The notes under the pieces are model-generated. The model was not told the origin of the DNA. It worked only from the letters and a program-made list of their open reading frames with translations, and made no database searches. A DNA stretch of 50,782 bases, taken from positions 1-50,782 of the forward strand of contig QZKF01000053.1 in the NCBI GenBank assembly GCA_003599455.1, read 5' to 3'. Positions 28,083 to 39,962 of the stretch are shown piece after piece. A program made the position numbers and the translations under genes. Numbering within the stretch: position 1 is the stretch's first letter; each line of letters begins with the position of its first letter. The stretch is from Comamonadaceae bacterium. Its GTDB lineage: Bacteria > Pseudomonadota > Gammaproteobacteria > Burkholderiales > Burkholderiaceae_C.

Positions 28083-28634
28083 ATGGACAAATCAATGATG
28101 AAGGGCATCGCGGTGGGCGGCCTCGCCATGGTGGTGCTCGGCGCGAGCGGCGTCACCGGTTACAAGGCACTGACGAAACCGGCGTTCGCCGACGTCGTCG
28201 CGGTCAAGGAGGTCACGGAAACCGTGCTGACCCCGCGCGAGCGCTGCGAAACCGTGGCGGTGCAGCGGCAGGCGCCGGTGAAGGACGAGAACCGCATCGC
28301 CGGCACGGTGATCGGTGGCGTGGCGGGCGGCCTGCTGGGCAGTGCGATTGGCGGCGGCAGCGGCAAGACCCTGGCCACCGTCGCGGGCGCCGCGGCCGGG
28401 GGCTATGCCGGCAACCGGGTGCAGAAGAACATGCAGCAGAAGGACGTCACCACGTCGACCGAGCAACGTTGCAGGACCGTGAACGAAAAGTCACAAAAGG
28501 TGATTGGCTACAACGTGACCTACCGCCTCGACGGCAAGGACGGCACGGTGCGCACCTCCTTCAAGCCGGGCGCCACGCTGCCGGTGAAGGACGGCCAGGT
28601 GGTGACGACGCCGCCGCCTGAAGCCAAGTCCTGA
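28083..28634 (+). CDS. Glycine-zipper 2TM domain envelope protein
   Basis: A 183 aa exported or membrane-anchored protein. The N-terminal hydrophobic segment (about residues 7-27) lacks a lipobox cysteine, so it is probably an uncleaved anchor or ordinary signal. A glycine-zipper (about residues 76-115: GTVIGGVAGGLLGSAIGGGSGKTLATVAGAAAGGYAGNRV) is characteristic of SlyB/17-kDa antigen-like proteins. Cys residues flank the zipper (CETVAVQ and CRTVNEK), and the C-terminus (VIGYNVTYRLDGKDGTVRT) matches the usual tail of these proteins. Probable role in envelope integrity. AAGGA precedes the ATG. Confidence 0.85.
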   Translation: MDKSMMKGIAVGGLAMVVLGASGVTGYKALTKPAFADVVAVKEVTETVLTPRERCETVAVQRQAPVKDENRIAGTVIGGVAGGLLGSAIGGGSGKTLATVAGAAAGGYAGNRVQKNMQQKDVTTSTEQRCRTVNEKSQKVIGYNVTYRLDGKDGTVRTSFKPGATLPVKDGQVVTTPPPEAKS

Positions 28635-28638
28635 CGGG

Positions 28639-28659
28639 GGGCGCGGCCAGGCCGCGCCC
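28639..28659. terminator. GC hairpin between convergent genes
   Basis: GGGCGCGGC pairs perfectly with GCCGCGCCC across a CAG loop, between the convergent glycine-zipper and spermidine-synthase-like genes. No T-run follows on either strand, so it may act only as a mRNA-end stabiliser or weak bidirectional terminator. Confidence 0.45.
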
Positions 28660-28663
28660 TCGC

Positions 28664-30694
28664 TCAGATCAGGATGTCGAACAGGTTGGAGAAGGTGTCC
28701 GTCCACGGCCGGAAACCGGGCCGGGGCTGCAGCACCTCGGCGCCCTGCAGGGATGGCGGCAGCGCGGCGGCCTGGGCCGCGCTGACGAACACCACCCAGC
28801 GCGAGCGACGGCAGAACGGATCACCATGGCCGGAGGGCAGCTCCAGCAGCAGGGGCACCTTGCCGATGTGCCGCGCGGCCGAGGCCATGACCGGGCGCAG
28901 GTCGAGATACGTGTTGGTGATGTGCACCGCCAGCAGGCCGTCGGGCCGCATGTGGCGCTGGTAGGCGTCGAAGGCTTCGAGCGTGAGCAGGTGGGTGGGG
29001 ATGGAGTCGCCCGAGAACGCGTCCATGGCCAGCAGGTCGAAGGCCTGCGGTGCCTCGCGCTCCAGCATCAGGCGGCCATCGCCCAGCACCGGCACGATGG
29101 TCGCCGCGCTGTCCGACAGGAACGTGAAGTGGCGGCGCGCCAGGTCCAGCACCTGGTCGTTGATCTCGTACATGCGCATCTGGTCACCCGCGCGCCCGTA
29201 CACCGCGAGCGTGCCCGCGCCCAGGCCCACCACGCCCAGCTGGCGCGGACGGTCGGTGGGCAGGCTCTGCAGCGCGCGGCCGATGCCGGTGCGCTCGCAG
29301 TAGTAGGCGGTGGCGCGCTTCGGGTGGTCCAGGACCTGCTCGCCGTGGGTGATGCTGCCGTGCACCATGCTGCGCACGCGCCCCAGGCCATCTTCATCCA
29401 CGCTGTCCTCGATGCGGGTCTGGCTGTAGAAGTTGCGCACCACCTCGGTGTAGCCCTGCACGTAGTCCAGCGAAATGCTGGACAGGCGCGCGCCGTAGAG
29501 CAGCAGCGCCAGCAGCAGGGCGCCGCGCAGCCAGTGGCCATGGCGGCGGGCGCGCAGCTCGGGCCAGAGCACCAGCACCATCAGCAGCGCGCACAGGAAC
29601 AGGCCCAGCGGCAGCTCGAAGTAGGCGTTGAAGACCACCGGCGCCACCAGACCGACGAACAGGCCGCCCAGCGCGCCGCCCACCGAGAGCATCAGGTAGA
29701 ACAACGTGAGGTGGCGCAGCGGTGGCCGCCGGCGCACCAGCTCGCCGTGGCAGACCATGCAGAACACGAACACCGCCGCGCACAGCAGGCCCACCAGCAC
29801 CGGCACCTCCAGGCCTTCGTTCATGGCGAAGTCCAGCGCCACGAAGGCCAGCGGAAGGGCGACCACCAGGAAGAACGGGCGCACGTAGTAGCGCGGTGCG
29901 TCGAAGCACAGGATGAAGCTCAGCAGGTAGAGCGCCAGCGGCAGCACCCAGAGAAAGGGCACGGGCGCCACGTCCTGCGTGAGGTGGCGCGTGATGGCCA
30001 GCAGCAGCATGGAGGCGGTGGCCGCCAGGCCCACCCACATCAGGCATTCGCGCCAGCCGGGGTGGGGTGCGTCTTCCAGCGCCGGGGTGGCGGTGGTGGT
30101 GTCGTTCTGCCGCCGCACGGTGTAGGCCGCGGTGGCCACGCAGGCCAGCACGAACAGCGCATAACCGGCCGACCACATCCAGGCCTGCGGCTTCACCGCC
30201 ATGACCGGCTCGACGAGCACCGGGTAGGACAGCAGCGCCAGCATGGACGCCAGGTTGGACAGCGCATACAGCCGGTAGGGCTGCACGCCCTGGGTCGCGA
30301 AGGCGCGCGCGTACCAGGCCTGCATCAGCGGGCCGGTGGTCGACAGCAGCAGGTAGGGCACGCCCACGGTGGTGGCCAGCACGCCGAGCACGCTCCAGGT
30401 CGGGTAGGCCTGGGCGTCGAGCTTCCACGAGGGGTCGGCCACCACCGGCAGCGTGGCCAGGCTGAGCAGCAGCAGCGCGCCATGCACCCAGGGCTGGCGC
30501 CGGGCGCTGAGCTTTTCGTGCACCAGGTGCACGTAGGCGTAGCCCAGCAGCAGCTCCACCTGGAAGAACACCATGCACAGGGTCCAGACCGAGGACGAGC
30601 CACCGAACCACGGCAGGATCATCTTGGCCACGATGGGCTGGATCTGGAACAGCAGGAAGGCGGACAGGAAAACCGTGGCGGCGAAGAGGGGCAT
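28664..30694 (-). CDS. Membrane-embedded spermidine synthase-like protein
   Basis: A 676 aa protein. The first about 400 residues form roughly ten to twelve membrane helices (start MPLFAATVFLSAFLLFQIQPIVAKMILPWFGG, a hallmark of this family). The C-terminal part is a spermidine-synthase-like Rossmann domain with LGVVGLGAGTLAVYG (near 485-500), acidic MYEIND and LLAMDAFSGDSIPTHLLT (near 550-565). Aminopropyltransferase activity of such fused proteins is not established; the substrate could be another decarboxylated-SAM or SAM acceptor. It is divergent from the URC1-like gene with a 154-base gap. Confidence 0.88.
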   Translation of the reverse strand: MPLFAATVFLSAFLLFQIQPIVAKMILPWFGGSSSVWTLCMVFFQVELLLGYAYVHLVHEKLSARRQPWVHGALLLLSLATLPVVADPSWKLDAQAYPTWSVLGVLATTVGVPYLLLSTTGPLMQAWYARAFATQGVQPYRLYALSNLASMLALLSYPVLVEPVMAVKPQAWMWSAGYALFVLACVATAAYTVRRQNDTTTATPALEDAPHPGWRECLMWVGLAATASMLLLAITRHLTQDVAPVPFLWVLPLALYLLSFILCFDAPRYYVRPFFLVVALPLAFVALDFAMNEGLEVPVLVGLLCAAVFVFCMVCHGELVRRRPPLRHLTLFYLMLSVGGALGGLFVGLVAPVVFNAYFELPLGLFLCALLMVLVLWPELRARRHGHWLRGALLLALLLYGARLSSISLDYVQGYTEVVRNFYSQTRIEDSVDEDGLGRVRSMVHGSITHGEQVLDHPKRATAYYCERTGIGRALQSLPTDRPRQLGVVGLGAGTLAVYGRAGDQMRMYEINDQVLDLARRHFTFLSDSAATIVPVLGDGRLMLEREAPQAFDLLAMDAFSGDSIPTHLLTLEAFDAYQRHMRPDGLLAVHITNTYLDLRPVMASAARHIGKVPLLLELPSGHGDPFCRRSRWVVFVSAAQAAALPPSLQGAEVLQPRPGFRPWTDTFSNLFDILI

Positions 30695-30848
30695 GGTGGG
30701 CGTGCGTTCCGGATCGTGGATGCCGGAGTATGAACGGGCCGGCCGGCCCCGATCCGGTTGGCACCGAGCTTGCTAATGCCCATGGGGGCGTCAGAATCAG
30801 CACCGTGCCGCTTCTGCCCGCCCCCCGCGCAAACCAAGGTGCTCCAAC

Positions 30849-32143
<1,295 letters not shown>

Positions 32144-32147
<4 letters not shown>

Positions 32148-33379
32148 GCCTTGTCACACCGGATATGTCGAGCGCCGCCGGTGCGGTGGCCGCGCTGCGC
32201 TCCACCACGGCGATCCGCGAACGGGCAGGGCAACTGCTGGCCCGCGCCCGGGCCGGCGAATCCAGCCACTTCGCGGTCGACGATGCCGCCCTCGCGTCGG
32301 CTGCGCGCACCGTGGCCGAGCTCACGCGCCAGCGCTTTCCCGACCTGCGCATCCCGTACCACAGCCGCTGGCGCCATTTCGAGGCCGGGCAGGTGGACCG
32401 CGTGGCCCGGCTTGATGCCTTGCTCGGCCCGGTGGACGCGGCCGAGCGCGCGCGCACGCAGATCGACCTGGCGCTGGTGAGCGTGCTGCTCGACGCTGGC
32501 GCCGGCGCGGCCTGGCGCTACCACGAGGCCGACAGCGGGCAGGACTTCTCGCGCTCCGAAGGCCTGGGCGTGGCGAGCTTCCACGCCTTCACCGCTGGCC
32601 TGTTCTCCAGTGACCCGGCGCAGCCGCTGCGGGTGGACGCGGCCGGCCTCGCGGCCCTGACGGCCGAGGCCCTGGGCGCGGCCTTCCAGGTGGGCGAGGG
32701 CAACCCGCTGGTGGGCCTGGAGGGCCGCACCGCCGTGCTGCGCCGCCTGGGCCTGGCGATGCGCGAGCACGCCAGCACCTACGGCCCGCTTGGGCGCCCT
32801 GGCGCCCTGTTCGACGCCCTGCGCGGACCCACGGTCGAGGCGCACCACATCCTCACGGCCTTGCTCGACACGCTGTCCGGCATCTGGCCCGCGCAGAACG
32901 CCATCGGCGGCATCGCCGTGGGTGACTGCTGGCCGCATCCGGCGGTGCCGGGCGCAGGCCTGACCGCCGGCTGGATGCCGTTCCACAAGCTCTCGCAGTG
33001 GCTTACCTATTCGCTGCTCGAACCCTTCGAATGGGCCGGCGTGCCGGTGGCGGGACTGGACGCGCTCACCGGCCTGCCCGAGTACCGCAACGGCGGCCTG
33101 CTGATCGACGCCGGCGTGCTGCGCCCCCTGCCCGTCGACCACGCCACGCGCCACTGGCAGGCGGGCGACGCATTCATCGTCGAATGGCGCGCGCTCACGG
33201 TCGCGCTGCTCGACGAACTCGCGCCGCAGGTGCGCGCCGCGCTCGGGCTCGCGCCCCAGCAGCTGCCGCTGGCCTGCGTGCTCGAAGGCGGCACCTGGGC
33301 GGCCGGGCGCCTGCTCGCGCAGCGCCTGCGCGGCGGCCTGCCCCCCCTGAACATCGTCAGCGACGGCACGGTGTTCTGA
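32144..33379 (+). CDS. URC4/URG3 family protein (DUF1688), uracil catabolism
   Basis: About 411 aa. Recognisable DUF1688 segments are [125 protein letters not shown] and [21 protein letters not shown]. The protein is required for uracil use in URC-pathway yeasts, but its chemistry is not settled to my knowledge. I place the start at TTG 32144, which overlaps the URC1 stop as TTGA and has GGGGG 8 bases upstream; ATG 32165 is the alternative, without an SD. Tight coupling to URC1 supports joint action. Confidence 0.87.
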
Positions 33380-33413
33380 ACCCGTTTCCGACGAACCACG
33401 AAAGTCCATCACC

Positions 33414-34043
<630 letters not shown>

Positions 34044-34055
34044 CACCGTGGGCGC

Positions 34056-35177
34056 ATGAACTCGTTCGGCAAACGCGCGCAGGGTGAGCGGCTGGAGCGC
34101 ATGCGCGCCTCGGCGATGTGGGACGGCCCGGGCTTTCGCAACATCCACCCGGCGCTGCCCGGGCTGCGCGATGCCAGCGTGCCGCGCCCCACGCTCAAGG
34201 AATTCCTCAGCGCGGGCGACCGGCGCGCGCCCGCTGGGCCGCTGCCTTCGCTGGACCCGCGCGCGGCCTGGAGCCGCCCCGCGCAGAGTGGCCTGCGCGC
34301 CACCTGGCTGGGGCATTCCACGGTGCTGATCGAGATCGATGGCCACCGCGTGCTGACCGACCCGGTGTGGGGCACGCGCGCCTCGCCGTTCCGGCTGCTC
34401 GGTCCCAGGCGTTTCCAGCCGGTGCCGCTGCGGCTGCGGCAGATGCCCGAGGTGGACGTGGTGGTGATCTCGCACGACCACTACGACCACCTGGACTACC
34501 CCACCATCCGCGCGCTCGCGCGGCACAGCAGCGTGCCCTTCGTGACCTCGCTGGGCGTGGGCGCGCACCTGCAGGCCTGGGGCGTGGCGGCCGAGCGCAT
34601 CACCGAGCTGGAATGGTGGGAAAGCCACCGCGTGCCCGGCACCGGCCTGACCATCACCGCCGCGCCCTCACAGCATTTTTCCGGGCGTGGCTTCAAGGAC
34701 CGCAACGCCACCCTGTGGTCGTCGATGGTGGTGCGGTCCGGGCGGCACCGCGTGTTCTTCAGCGGCGACACCGGCCTGACCACCGAGTACGCCGCCATCC
34801 GCGAGCGGCTGGGGCCGTTCGATCTGGTGATGCTCGAAGTCGGCGCGTTTCACCCGGCCTGGGGCGACATCCACCTGGGCCCGGTGAACGCCCTGAAGGC
34901 GCACGCGCTGCTGGGCGGCGGCGCCTTCCTGCCCGTGCACTGGGGCACCTTCAGCCTGGCCATGCACGCCTGGGACGAGCCGGTGGAGACCCTGCTGCAG
35001 CTGGCGCCCTCGCAGGGCGTGCCGCTGCTCATGCCGCGCCTGGGTGAGCCGGTGGAGCCGGTCGCGCAGGCCCCGGTGGTGCCCTGGTGGCGCACCCTGC
35101 AGCCCGCGGGCAGCGGCACACCGCGTCCCGCCCCGGACCACCCCATCGCACGCGATCTGCCCTGGCCGCTGGACTGA
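34056..35177 (+). CDS. Metallo-beta-lactamase-fold hydrolase (RomA/NAPE-PLD-like)
   Basis: A 373 aa protein with the dinuclear-zinc motif SHDHYDH (His140, His142, Asp144, His145), and later histidine and aspartate ligands in APSQHFSGRGF, FSGDTGL and LPVHWGTFSLAMHAW. WLGHSTVLIEIDGHRVLTDPVWG is the usual start of the UlaG/NAPE-phospholipase D-like branch. Homologues act on phosphodiesters or lactones, with the substrate often unknown. It starts 12 bases after upp, so it probably belongs to the URC operon, where a hydrolytic step is still unassigned. The arginine operon downstream has its own promoter site, which argues against linkage to it. Confidence 0.88.
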   Translation: MNSFGKRAQGERLERMRASAMWDGPGFRNIHPALPGLRDASVPRPTLKEFLSAGDRRAPAGPLPSLDPRAAWSRPAQSGLRATWLGHSTVLIEIDGHRVLTDPVWGTRASPFRLLGPRRFQPVPLRLRQMPEVDVVVISHDHYDHLDYPTIRALARHSSVPFVTSLGVGAHLQAWGVAAERITELEWWESHRVPGTGLTITAAPSQHFSGRGFKDRNATLWSSMVVRSGRHRVFFSGDTGLTTEYAAIRERLGPFDLVMLEVGAFHPAWGDIHLGPVNALKAHALLGGGAFLPVHWGTFSLAMHAWDEPVETLLQLAPSQGVPLLMPRLGEPVEPVAQAPVVPWWRTLQPAGSGTPRPAPDHPIARDLPWPLD

Positions 35178-35189
35178 GGTGAACGCGGA

Positions 35190-35209
35190 CCATTGACGCA
35201 GGTCAATGG
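35190..35209. promoter_or_regulatory. FNR/ANR-type box upstream of arginine deiminase operon
   Basis: CCATTGAC and GTCAATGG form a perfect 8-bp palindrome around GCAG, containing TTGAC-N4-GTCAA, close to the FNR consensus TTGAT-N4-ATCAA. Its centre (35199.5) would be at -41.5 if transcription started near 35241. A CATCAT hexamer at 35229-35234 is placed as the -10 of such a class II promoter. This fits oxygen-limited induction of arginine fermentation. Confidence 0.75.
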
Positions 35210-35304
35210 GTGTGCCGGGTGGCCGGTCCATCATGGCCCCGGTTGCTGCACCGGCCCCTTGCCCTCCCGAGGCGGCGGCGACAGCGCCCCAGGAGACACA
35301 CGCC

Positions 35305-36756
35305 ATGGACCACCCAGCGCCACCGATCGCGGGCCTGCCGCCCGTTCCCGCCGTGCAGGACCGCTTCCCCACCGCGTACAGCATCCTCTTCGCGCTCATC
35401 ATCGTGATGGCCGCGCTCACCTGGATCCTGCCGGCCGGCCAGTACCAGCGCGTGGCCAACGAGGCCCTGGGCAAGGACGCGCCGGTGCCCGGCACCTACC
35501 AGGTGGTCGAAGCCTCGCAGCAGGGCGCGCTCGACGTGCTGATGGCGCCCATCACCGGTTTCTACAACCAGACCACGGGCATGGCCAACGCCATCGACGT
35601 GTCGCTGTTCGTGTTGATCATCGGTGGCTTCCTGGGGGTGGTGAACGCCACCGGCGCCATCAACACCGGCATCGAGCGCGTGATGCTGCGCCTGAAGGGC
35701 CGTGAGAAATGGATGATCCCGGCCCTGATGCTGCTGTTCGCCGCCGGCGGCACCACCTACGGCATGGCCGAGGAGACGCTGGCGTTCTATGTGCTGCTGC
35801 TCCCGCTGATGATCGCGGTGGGCTACGACGCGCTGACCGGCGTGGCCGTGATCATGGTGGGCGCCGGTGTTGGCGTGATCGGCTCCACCATCAACCCGTT
35901 CTCCACCGCCATCGCGTCCAACGCGGCCGGCATTCCCTTCACCCAGGGCCTGGCCCTGCGGCTGGTGATCCTGGCGCTGGGCTGGCTGATCTGCGTGGTC
36001 TACGTGATGCGCTACGCCGAGCGCGTGCGCAAGGACCCCTCGTCCTCGCTGGTGGCCGATCTGAAACATTCCAACGAGGCGCATTTCCTGCGAAACCGCG
36101 AGAGCCACCGCGAGGCGCTGCTCACCGGGCGGCAGAAGCTCATCCTGCTGATGTTCGGCGCCACTTTCGCCGCCATGGTCTGGGGCGTGGCCTCGCAGGG
36201 CTGGTGGATGGCCGAGATGTCGGCCCTGTTCCTGGCCTCGTCCATCGCGGTGGGCCTGGTGGCGTGGATGGGCGAGAAGCCCTTCACCAGCGCCTTCGTC
36301 GATGGCTCGCGCGAGCTGCTGGGCGTGGCCCTGGTGATCGGCCTGGCGCGCGGCATCGTGGTCATCATGGACCAGGGCAAGATCACCGACACCATCCTGC
36401 ACAGCTTCGAAGGCTGGATCAGCGGCATGCCCGACGTGGCCTTCGTCAACGCGCTGTTCGCCACCGAAGGCCTGCTCAGCCTGCTGGTGCCGTCCACCTC
36501 GGGGCTGGCGGTGCTGAGCATGCCCATCCTGGCCCCGCTGTCCGACTTCGCCGGCGTGCCGCGCGAGCTGGCCGTGACCGCGTTCCAGACCGCGATCGGC
36601 ATCACCAACCTGGTCACCCCCACCTACGCCGTGGTGGTGGGCGCGCTCGCCATCGGCCGCGTGCCCTACCAGCGCTGGGTGCGCTTCATCTGGCCGCTGA
36701 TGCTGATGCTGACCCTGCTCAGCATGGCTTCGCTGAGCGCCGCGGTGTGGCTGTGA
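35305..36756 (+). CDS. YfcC/ArcD2-type arginine:ornithine antiporter (probable)
   Basis: A 483 aa permease with 11-12 membrane helices, of the YfcC/C4-dicarboxylate anaerobic carrier-like group. [27 protein letters not shown] at the N-terminus, [46 protein letters not shown] and [20 protein letters not shown] are typical. AGGAG 9 bases upstream supports ATG 35305. It is the first gene of the arc operon, where the antiporter normally swaps external arginine for ornithine, but it belongs to a different family from the classical ArcD (APC type). Its stop overlaps the arcA GTG start. Role from context; substrate not proven by sequence. Confidence 0.85.
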   Translation: MDHPAPPIAGLPPVPAVQDRFPTAYSILFALIIVMAALTWILPAGQYQRVANEALGKDAPVPGTYQVVEASQQGALDVLMAPITGFYNQTTGMANAIDVSLFVLIIGGFLGVVNATGAINTGIERVMLRLKGREKWMIPALMLLFAAGGTTYGMAEETLAFYVLLLPLMIAVGYDALTGVAVIMVGAGVGVIGSTINPFSTAIASNAAGIPFTQGLALRLVILALGWLICVVYVMRYAERVRKDPSSSLVADLKHSNEAHFLRNRESHREALLTGRQKLILLMFGATFAAMVWGVASQGWWMAEMSALFLASSIAVGLVAWMGEKPFTSAFVDGSRELLGVALVIGLARGIVVIMDQGKITDTILHSFEGWISGMPDVAFVNALFATEGLLSLLVPSTSGLAVLSMPILAPLSDFAGVPRELAVTAFQTAIGITNLVTPTYAVVVGALAIGRVPYQRWVRFIWPLMLMLTLLSMASLSAAVWL

Positions 36757-37988
36757 GCGCCGCCGGCACCGTGGCCCCACTGGGCGTGTATTCCGAAGTG
36801 GGCAAGCTGCGGCGCGTGCTGGTCAGCGCGCCCGGCCTGGCGCACGAGCGCCTCACGCCGGCGAACTGCGACGCCCTGCTGTTCGACGACGTGTTCTGGG
36901 TCCAGCAGGCGCGCACCGACCATTTCGACTTCGTCTCCAAGATGCAGGACCGTGGCGTCGAGGTGCTGGAAATGGGCCAGCTGCTCGGCGAGACGCTGGC
37001 CATTCCGGCCGCGCGCGACTGGGTGCTGCAGCGCAAGATCACGCCCGACCACGTGGGCGTGGGCATGCTCGACGAGCTCAAGGGCTGGCTGTGGGAACTG
37101 CCCGCCGAGGCGCTGGCGCGCTACCTCATCGGCGGCGTGGCGGTGCACGACCTGCCGTTCAAGCCGGCCGGCATGTTCGGGCCCTTCCTGGGCCCCGATG
37201 GCTTCGTGCTGCCACCGCTGCCCAACCTGCTGTTCACGCGTGACACCAGCGCCTGGATCTACGGCGGCGTCACGCTCAACCCCATGCACTGGCCGGCGCG
37301 GCGGCAGGAAACGCTGCTGACCGCGGCCGTGTACCGGCACCACCCGCTGTTCGCGCAGGCCGGCTTCCCGGTGTGGTGGGGCGACCCCGACGTGGACCAC
37401 GGCCCGGCCACGCTGGAGGGCGGCGACATCATGCCGATCGGCAACGGCGTGGTCCTGATCGGCATGGGCGAGCGCAGCACGCCGCAGGCGGTGGGGCAGC
37501 TGGCGAAGGCCCTGTTCGCCGCGGGCGCCGTGCAACGCGTGGTGGCCTGCCAGATGCCGCAGTCGCGCGCGGCCATGCACCTGGACACGGTGTTTTCGTT
37601 CTGCGACCGCGACACCGTGACCAGCTTCGTGGACGTGGCGGCGCAGATCGTCTGCCACAGCCTGTACCCGGACGGGCGCGGCGGCATCGACCACCGGCGC
37701 GAGAGCCTGCCGCTGTTCGAGGTGGTGGCGCAGTGCCTCGGGCTCAAGCAGCTGCGCGTCATACCGACCGGTGGCGACAGCTACGAGCAGGCGCGCGAAC
37801 AATGGGACGACGGCAACAACCTGGTCGCCCTTGAACCGGGCGTGGTGGTCGCCTACGACCGCAACACCCACACCAACACCCTGCTGCGCAAGGCCGGCAT
37901 CGAGGTCATCACCATCCGCGGCAGCGAACTCGGCCGGGGCCGTGGCGGCGGGCACTGCATGACCTGTCCGCTGTGGCGCGAGGCCTGA
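36753..37988 (+). CDS. arcA: Arginine deiminase
   Basis: A 411 aa enzyme hydrolysing L-arginine to citrulline and ammonia. Pentein-fold motifs are [18 protein letters not shown], the [14 protein letters not shown] segment with the substrate-binding [14 protein letters not shown] and [11 protein letters not shown] (catalytic His). The nucleophile is Cys402 in [11 protein letters not shown] close to the C-terminus. The start is GTG 36753, overlapping the transporter stop by 4 bases (GTGA), so translation is coupled. It follows the FNR-type site and antiporter in the standard ADI order. Confidence 0.96.
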   Translation: MSAAGTVAPLGVYSEVGKLRRVLVSAPGLAHERLTPANCDALLFDDVFWVQQARTDHFDFVSKMQDRGVEVLEMGQLLGETLAIPAARDWVLQRKITPDHVGVGMLDELKGWLWELPAEALARYLIGGVAVHDLPFKPAGMFGPFLGPDGFVLPPLPNLLFTRDTSAWIYGGVTLNPMHWPARRQETLLTAAVYRHHPLFAQAGFPVWWGDPDVDHGPATLEGGDIMPIGNGVVLIGMGERSTPQAVGQLAKALFAAGAVQRVVACQMPQSRAAMHLDTVFSFCDRDTVTSFVDVAAQIVCHSLYPDGRGGIDHRRESLPLFEVVAQCLGLKQLRVIPTGGDSYEQAREQWDDGNNLVALEPGVVVAYDRNTHTNTLLRKAGIEVITIRGSELGRGRGGGHCMTCPLWREA

Positions 37989-38025
37989 CGCCCGTGCCCG
38001 CTCCCGAACCCACGAAAGACACACC

Positions 38026-39027
38026 ATGGCCTTCAACCTGAGGAACCGCAGCTTCCTGACGCTGCGCGACTACTCGGCCGGCGAGATCGGCTTTCTGCTG
38101 AAGCTCTCCGCCGACCTGAAAGCCGCCAAGTACGCCGGCACCGAGCAGCCCCTGCTGCGTGGCAAGGAGATCGCACTGATCTTCGAGAAGGACTCGACGC
38201 GCACGCGCGTCGGCTTCGAGGTGGCGGCGCACGACCAGGGCGCCACCGTCACCTACCTCGGGCCGGCGGGCAGCCACATCGGCCACAAGGAGTCGATCAA
38301 GGACACGGCGCGGGTGCTGGGGCGGGTGTACGACGCGATCGAATACCGTGGCTTTGGCCAGGCGGTGGTCGAGACGCTGGCGCAGTGGTCGGGCGTGCCG
38401 GTCTACAACGGCCTGACCGACCAGTTCCACCCGACGCAGATCCTGGCCGACCTGCTGACCATGCGCGAACACTGCGAGAAACCGCTGCGCGAGATCGCCT
38501 TCTGCTTTCTCGGCGACACCGGCAACAACATGGGCGACTCGCTGCTGATCGGCGCGGCCAAGCTGGGCATGGACGTGCGCCTGTGCGGCCCGGCCTCGCT
38601 GTGGCCGGACCAGGCCATCATCGATGAAGCCTCGGCGCTGGCGCGGGAGAGCGGGGCGCGCATCCTGCTGACCGAGGACGTGGCCGCGGGCGTGAAGGGC
38701 TGCGACTTCCTCTACACCGACGTCTGGGTCTCGATGGGCGAACCGGAATCGGTCTGGGCCGAGCGCATCCGGCTGCTGCTGCCCTACCAGGTCAATGCCG
38801 CGGCGATGGCGCTGACCGGCAACCCGCGCGCACGCTTCATGCACTGCCTGCCGGCCTTCCACAACACCGAAACCGAGGTGGGCGCGCAGATCGAGCGGCT
38901 GCACGGCATCAGCGCCATGGAAGTCACCGACGAGGTGTTCGAGAGCCCGGCGTCCATCGTGTTCGACCAGGCGGAGAACCGCATGCACACCATCAAGGCG
39001 GTGCTGGTGGCCACGCTGGGCGGCTGA
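38026..39027 (+). CDS. arcB: Ornithine carbamoyltransferase, catabolic
   Basis: A 333 aa transferase that, in the ADI pathway, splits citrulline with phosphate into ornithine and carbamoyl phosphate. The carbamoyl-phosphate motif STRTR (residues 57-61), HPTQ (135-138), the ornithine-side [11 protein letters not shown] and HCLPAFH are all present. Length and the N-terminal [17 protein letters not shown] resemble catabolic ArcB. The position between arcA and arcC, rather than sequence, defines the catabolic role. It starts 37 bases after arcA. Confidence 0.95.
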   Translation: MAFNLRNRSFLTLRDYSAGEIGFLLKLSADLKAAKYAGTEQPLLRGKEIALIFEKDSTRTRVGFEVAAHDQGATVTYLGPAGSHIGHKESIKDTARVLGRVYDAIEYRGFGQAVVETLAQWSGVPVYNGLTDQFHPTQILADLLTMREHCEKPLREIAFCFLGDTGNNMGDSLLIGAAKLGMDVRLCGPASLWPDQAIIDEASALARESGARILLTEDVAAGVKGCDFLYTDVWVSMGEPESVWAERIRLLLPYQVNAAAMALTGNPRARFMHCLPAFHNTETEVGAQIERLHGISAMEVTDEVFESPASIVFDQAENRMHTIKAVLVATLGG

Positions 39028-39028
39028 G

Positions 39029-39949
39029 ATGGCCCGCGTCGTGGTCGCCCTGGGTGGCAACGCGCTGTTGCGGCGCGGCGAGCCGGTGAGCGCGGCGACG
39101 CAGCGCGACAACATCCGCCGCGCGGCGCTGGCGCTGGCGCAACTCATGGCCGAGGGGCACCAGCTGGTGATCACCCACGGCAACGGGCCGCAGGTGGGCC
39201 TGCTCGCGCTGCAGGGCGAGGCCGCCGGCAAGGGCGCCTTTCCGCTCGACGTGCTCGGCGCCGAGACCGAGGGCATGATCGGCTACGTGCTGCAGCAGGA
39301 GCTGGACAACGCGTATGTGGGGGAAGCGCGTTTCGCCACGCTGCTGACGCAGGTCGAGGTGGACCCGCAGGACCCCGCGTTTGCCGCCCCGGGCAAGCCG
39401 GTCGGCTCGGTGTACAGCGAGGCCGATGCGAAACGGCTGGCCGAACAGCGCGGCTGGTCCATCGCGCGCGACGGCGACGCCTGGCGCCGCGTCGTGGCTT
39501 CGCCGCGGCCGGTGCGCATCCTCGAGATCGGGGTCATCCGCCTGCTCGTGGCGCAGGGCGTGACCGTGATCTGCGCCGGCGGTGGCGGCATCCCGGTGGT
39601 GCGGCGCGCCGATGGCGCCTACATCGGCGTGGAGGCCGTGATCGACAAGGACCACGCCAGCGGCCTGCTGGCCGCCGAGTTGAAGGCCGATGCCTTCCTC
39701 ATGCTGACCGACGTGCCCGCGGTGTTCACCGGCTGGGGCACGCCGGCGCAGCGCGCGCTGGGCGACGTGACGCCGCAGGCCCTCGCCGCGCTGGACTTTG
39801 CCGCCGGCTCCATGGGTCCGAAGGTGCAGGCGGCCTGCGATTTCGTGAACCGCAGCGGCGGCATGGCCGGCATCGGGGCGCTGGACGACGCATCCGCCAT
39901 CCTGGCGCGGCGGGCCGGCACCCGGGTGGTGCGCGACGCGACGCGTTGA
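39029..39949 (+). CDS. arcC: Carbamate kinase
   Basis: A 306 aa amino-acid-kinase-family enzyme transferring phosphate from carbamoyl phosphate to ADP, the ATP-yielding step of arginine fermentation. RVVVALGGNALLRRGEP, ITHGNGPQVGLLALQ, GMIGYVLQQEL, ICAGGGGIPVVRR, VIDKDHASGLLAAELKADAFLMLTDVPAVF and SMGPKVQAACDFV are classic. Its ATG begins one base after the arcB stop. It ends the operon; the next gene is convergent 13 bases away. Confidence 0.96.
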   Translation: MARVVVALGGNALLRRGEPVSAATQRDNIRRAALALAQLMAEGHQLVITHGNGPQVGLLALQGEAAGKGAFPLDVLGAETEGMIGYVLQQELDNAYVGEARFATLLTQVEVDPQDPAFAAPGKPVGSVYSEADAKRLAEQRGWSIARDGDAWRRVVASPRPVRILEIGVIRLLVAQGVTVICAGGGGIPVVRRADGAYIGVEAVIDKDHASGLLAAELKADAFLMLTDVPAVFTGWGTPAQRALGDVTPQALAALDFAAGSMGPKVQAACDFVNRSGGMAGIGALDDASAILARRAGTRVVRDATR

Positions 39950-39962
39950 CCTGCCGCCGGTT

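Noticed and set aside
28826..30733. 635-codon plus-strand frame opposite the spermidine-synthase-like gene
   Set aside because: Gln/His/Arg-rich antisense translation of a membrane-protein gene, a usual artefact in high-GC genomes.
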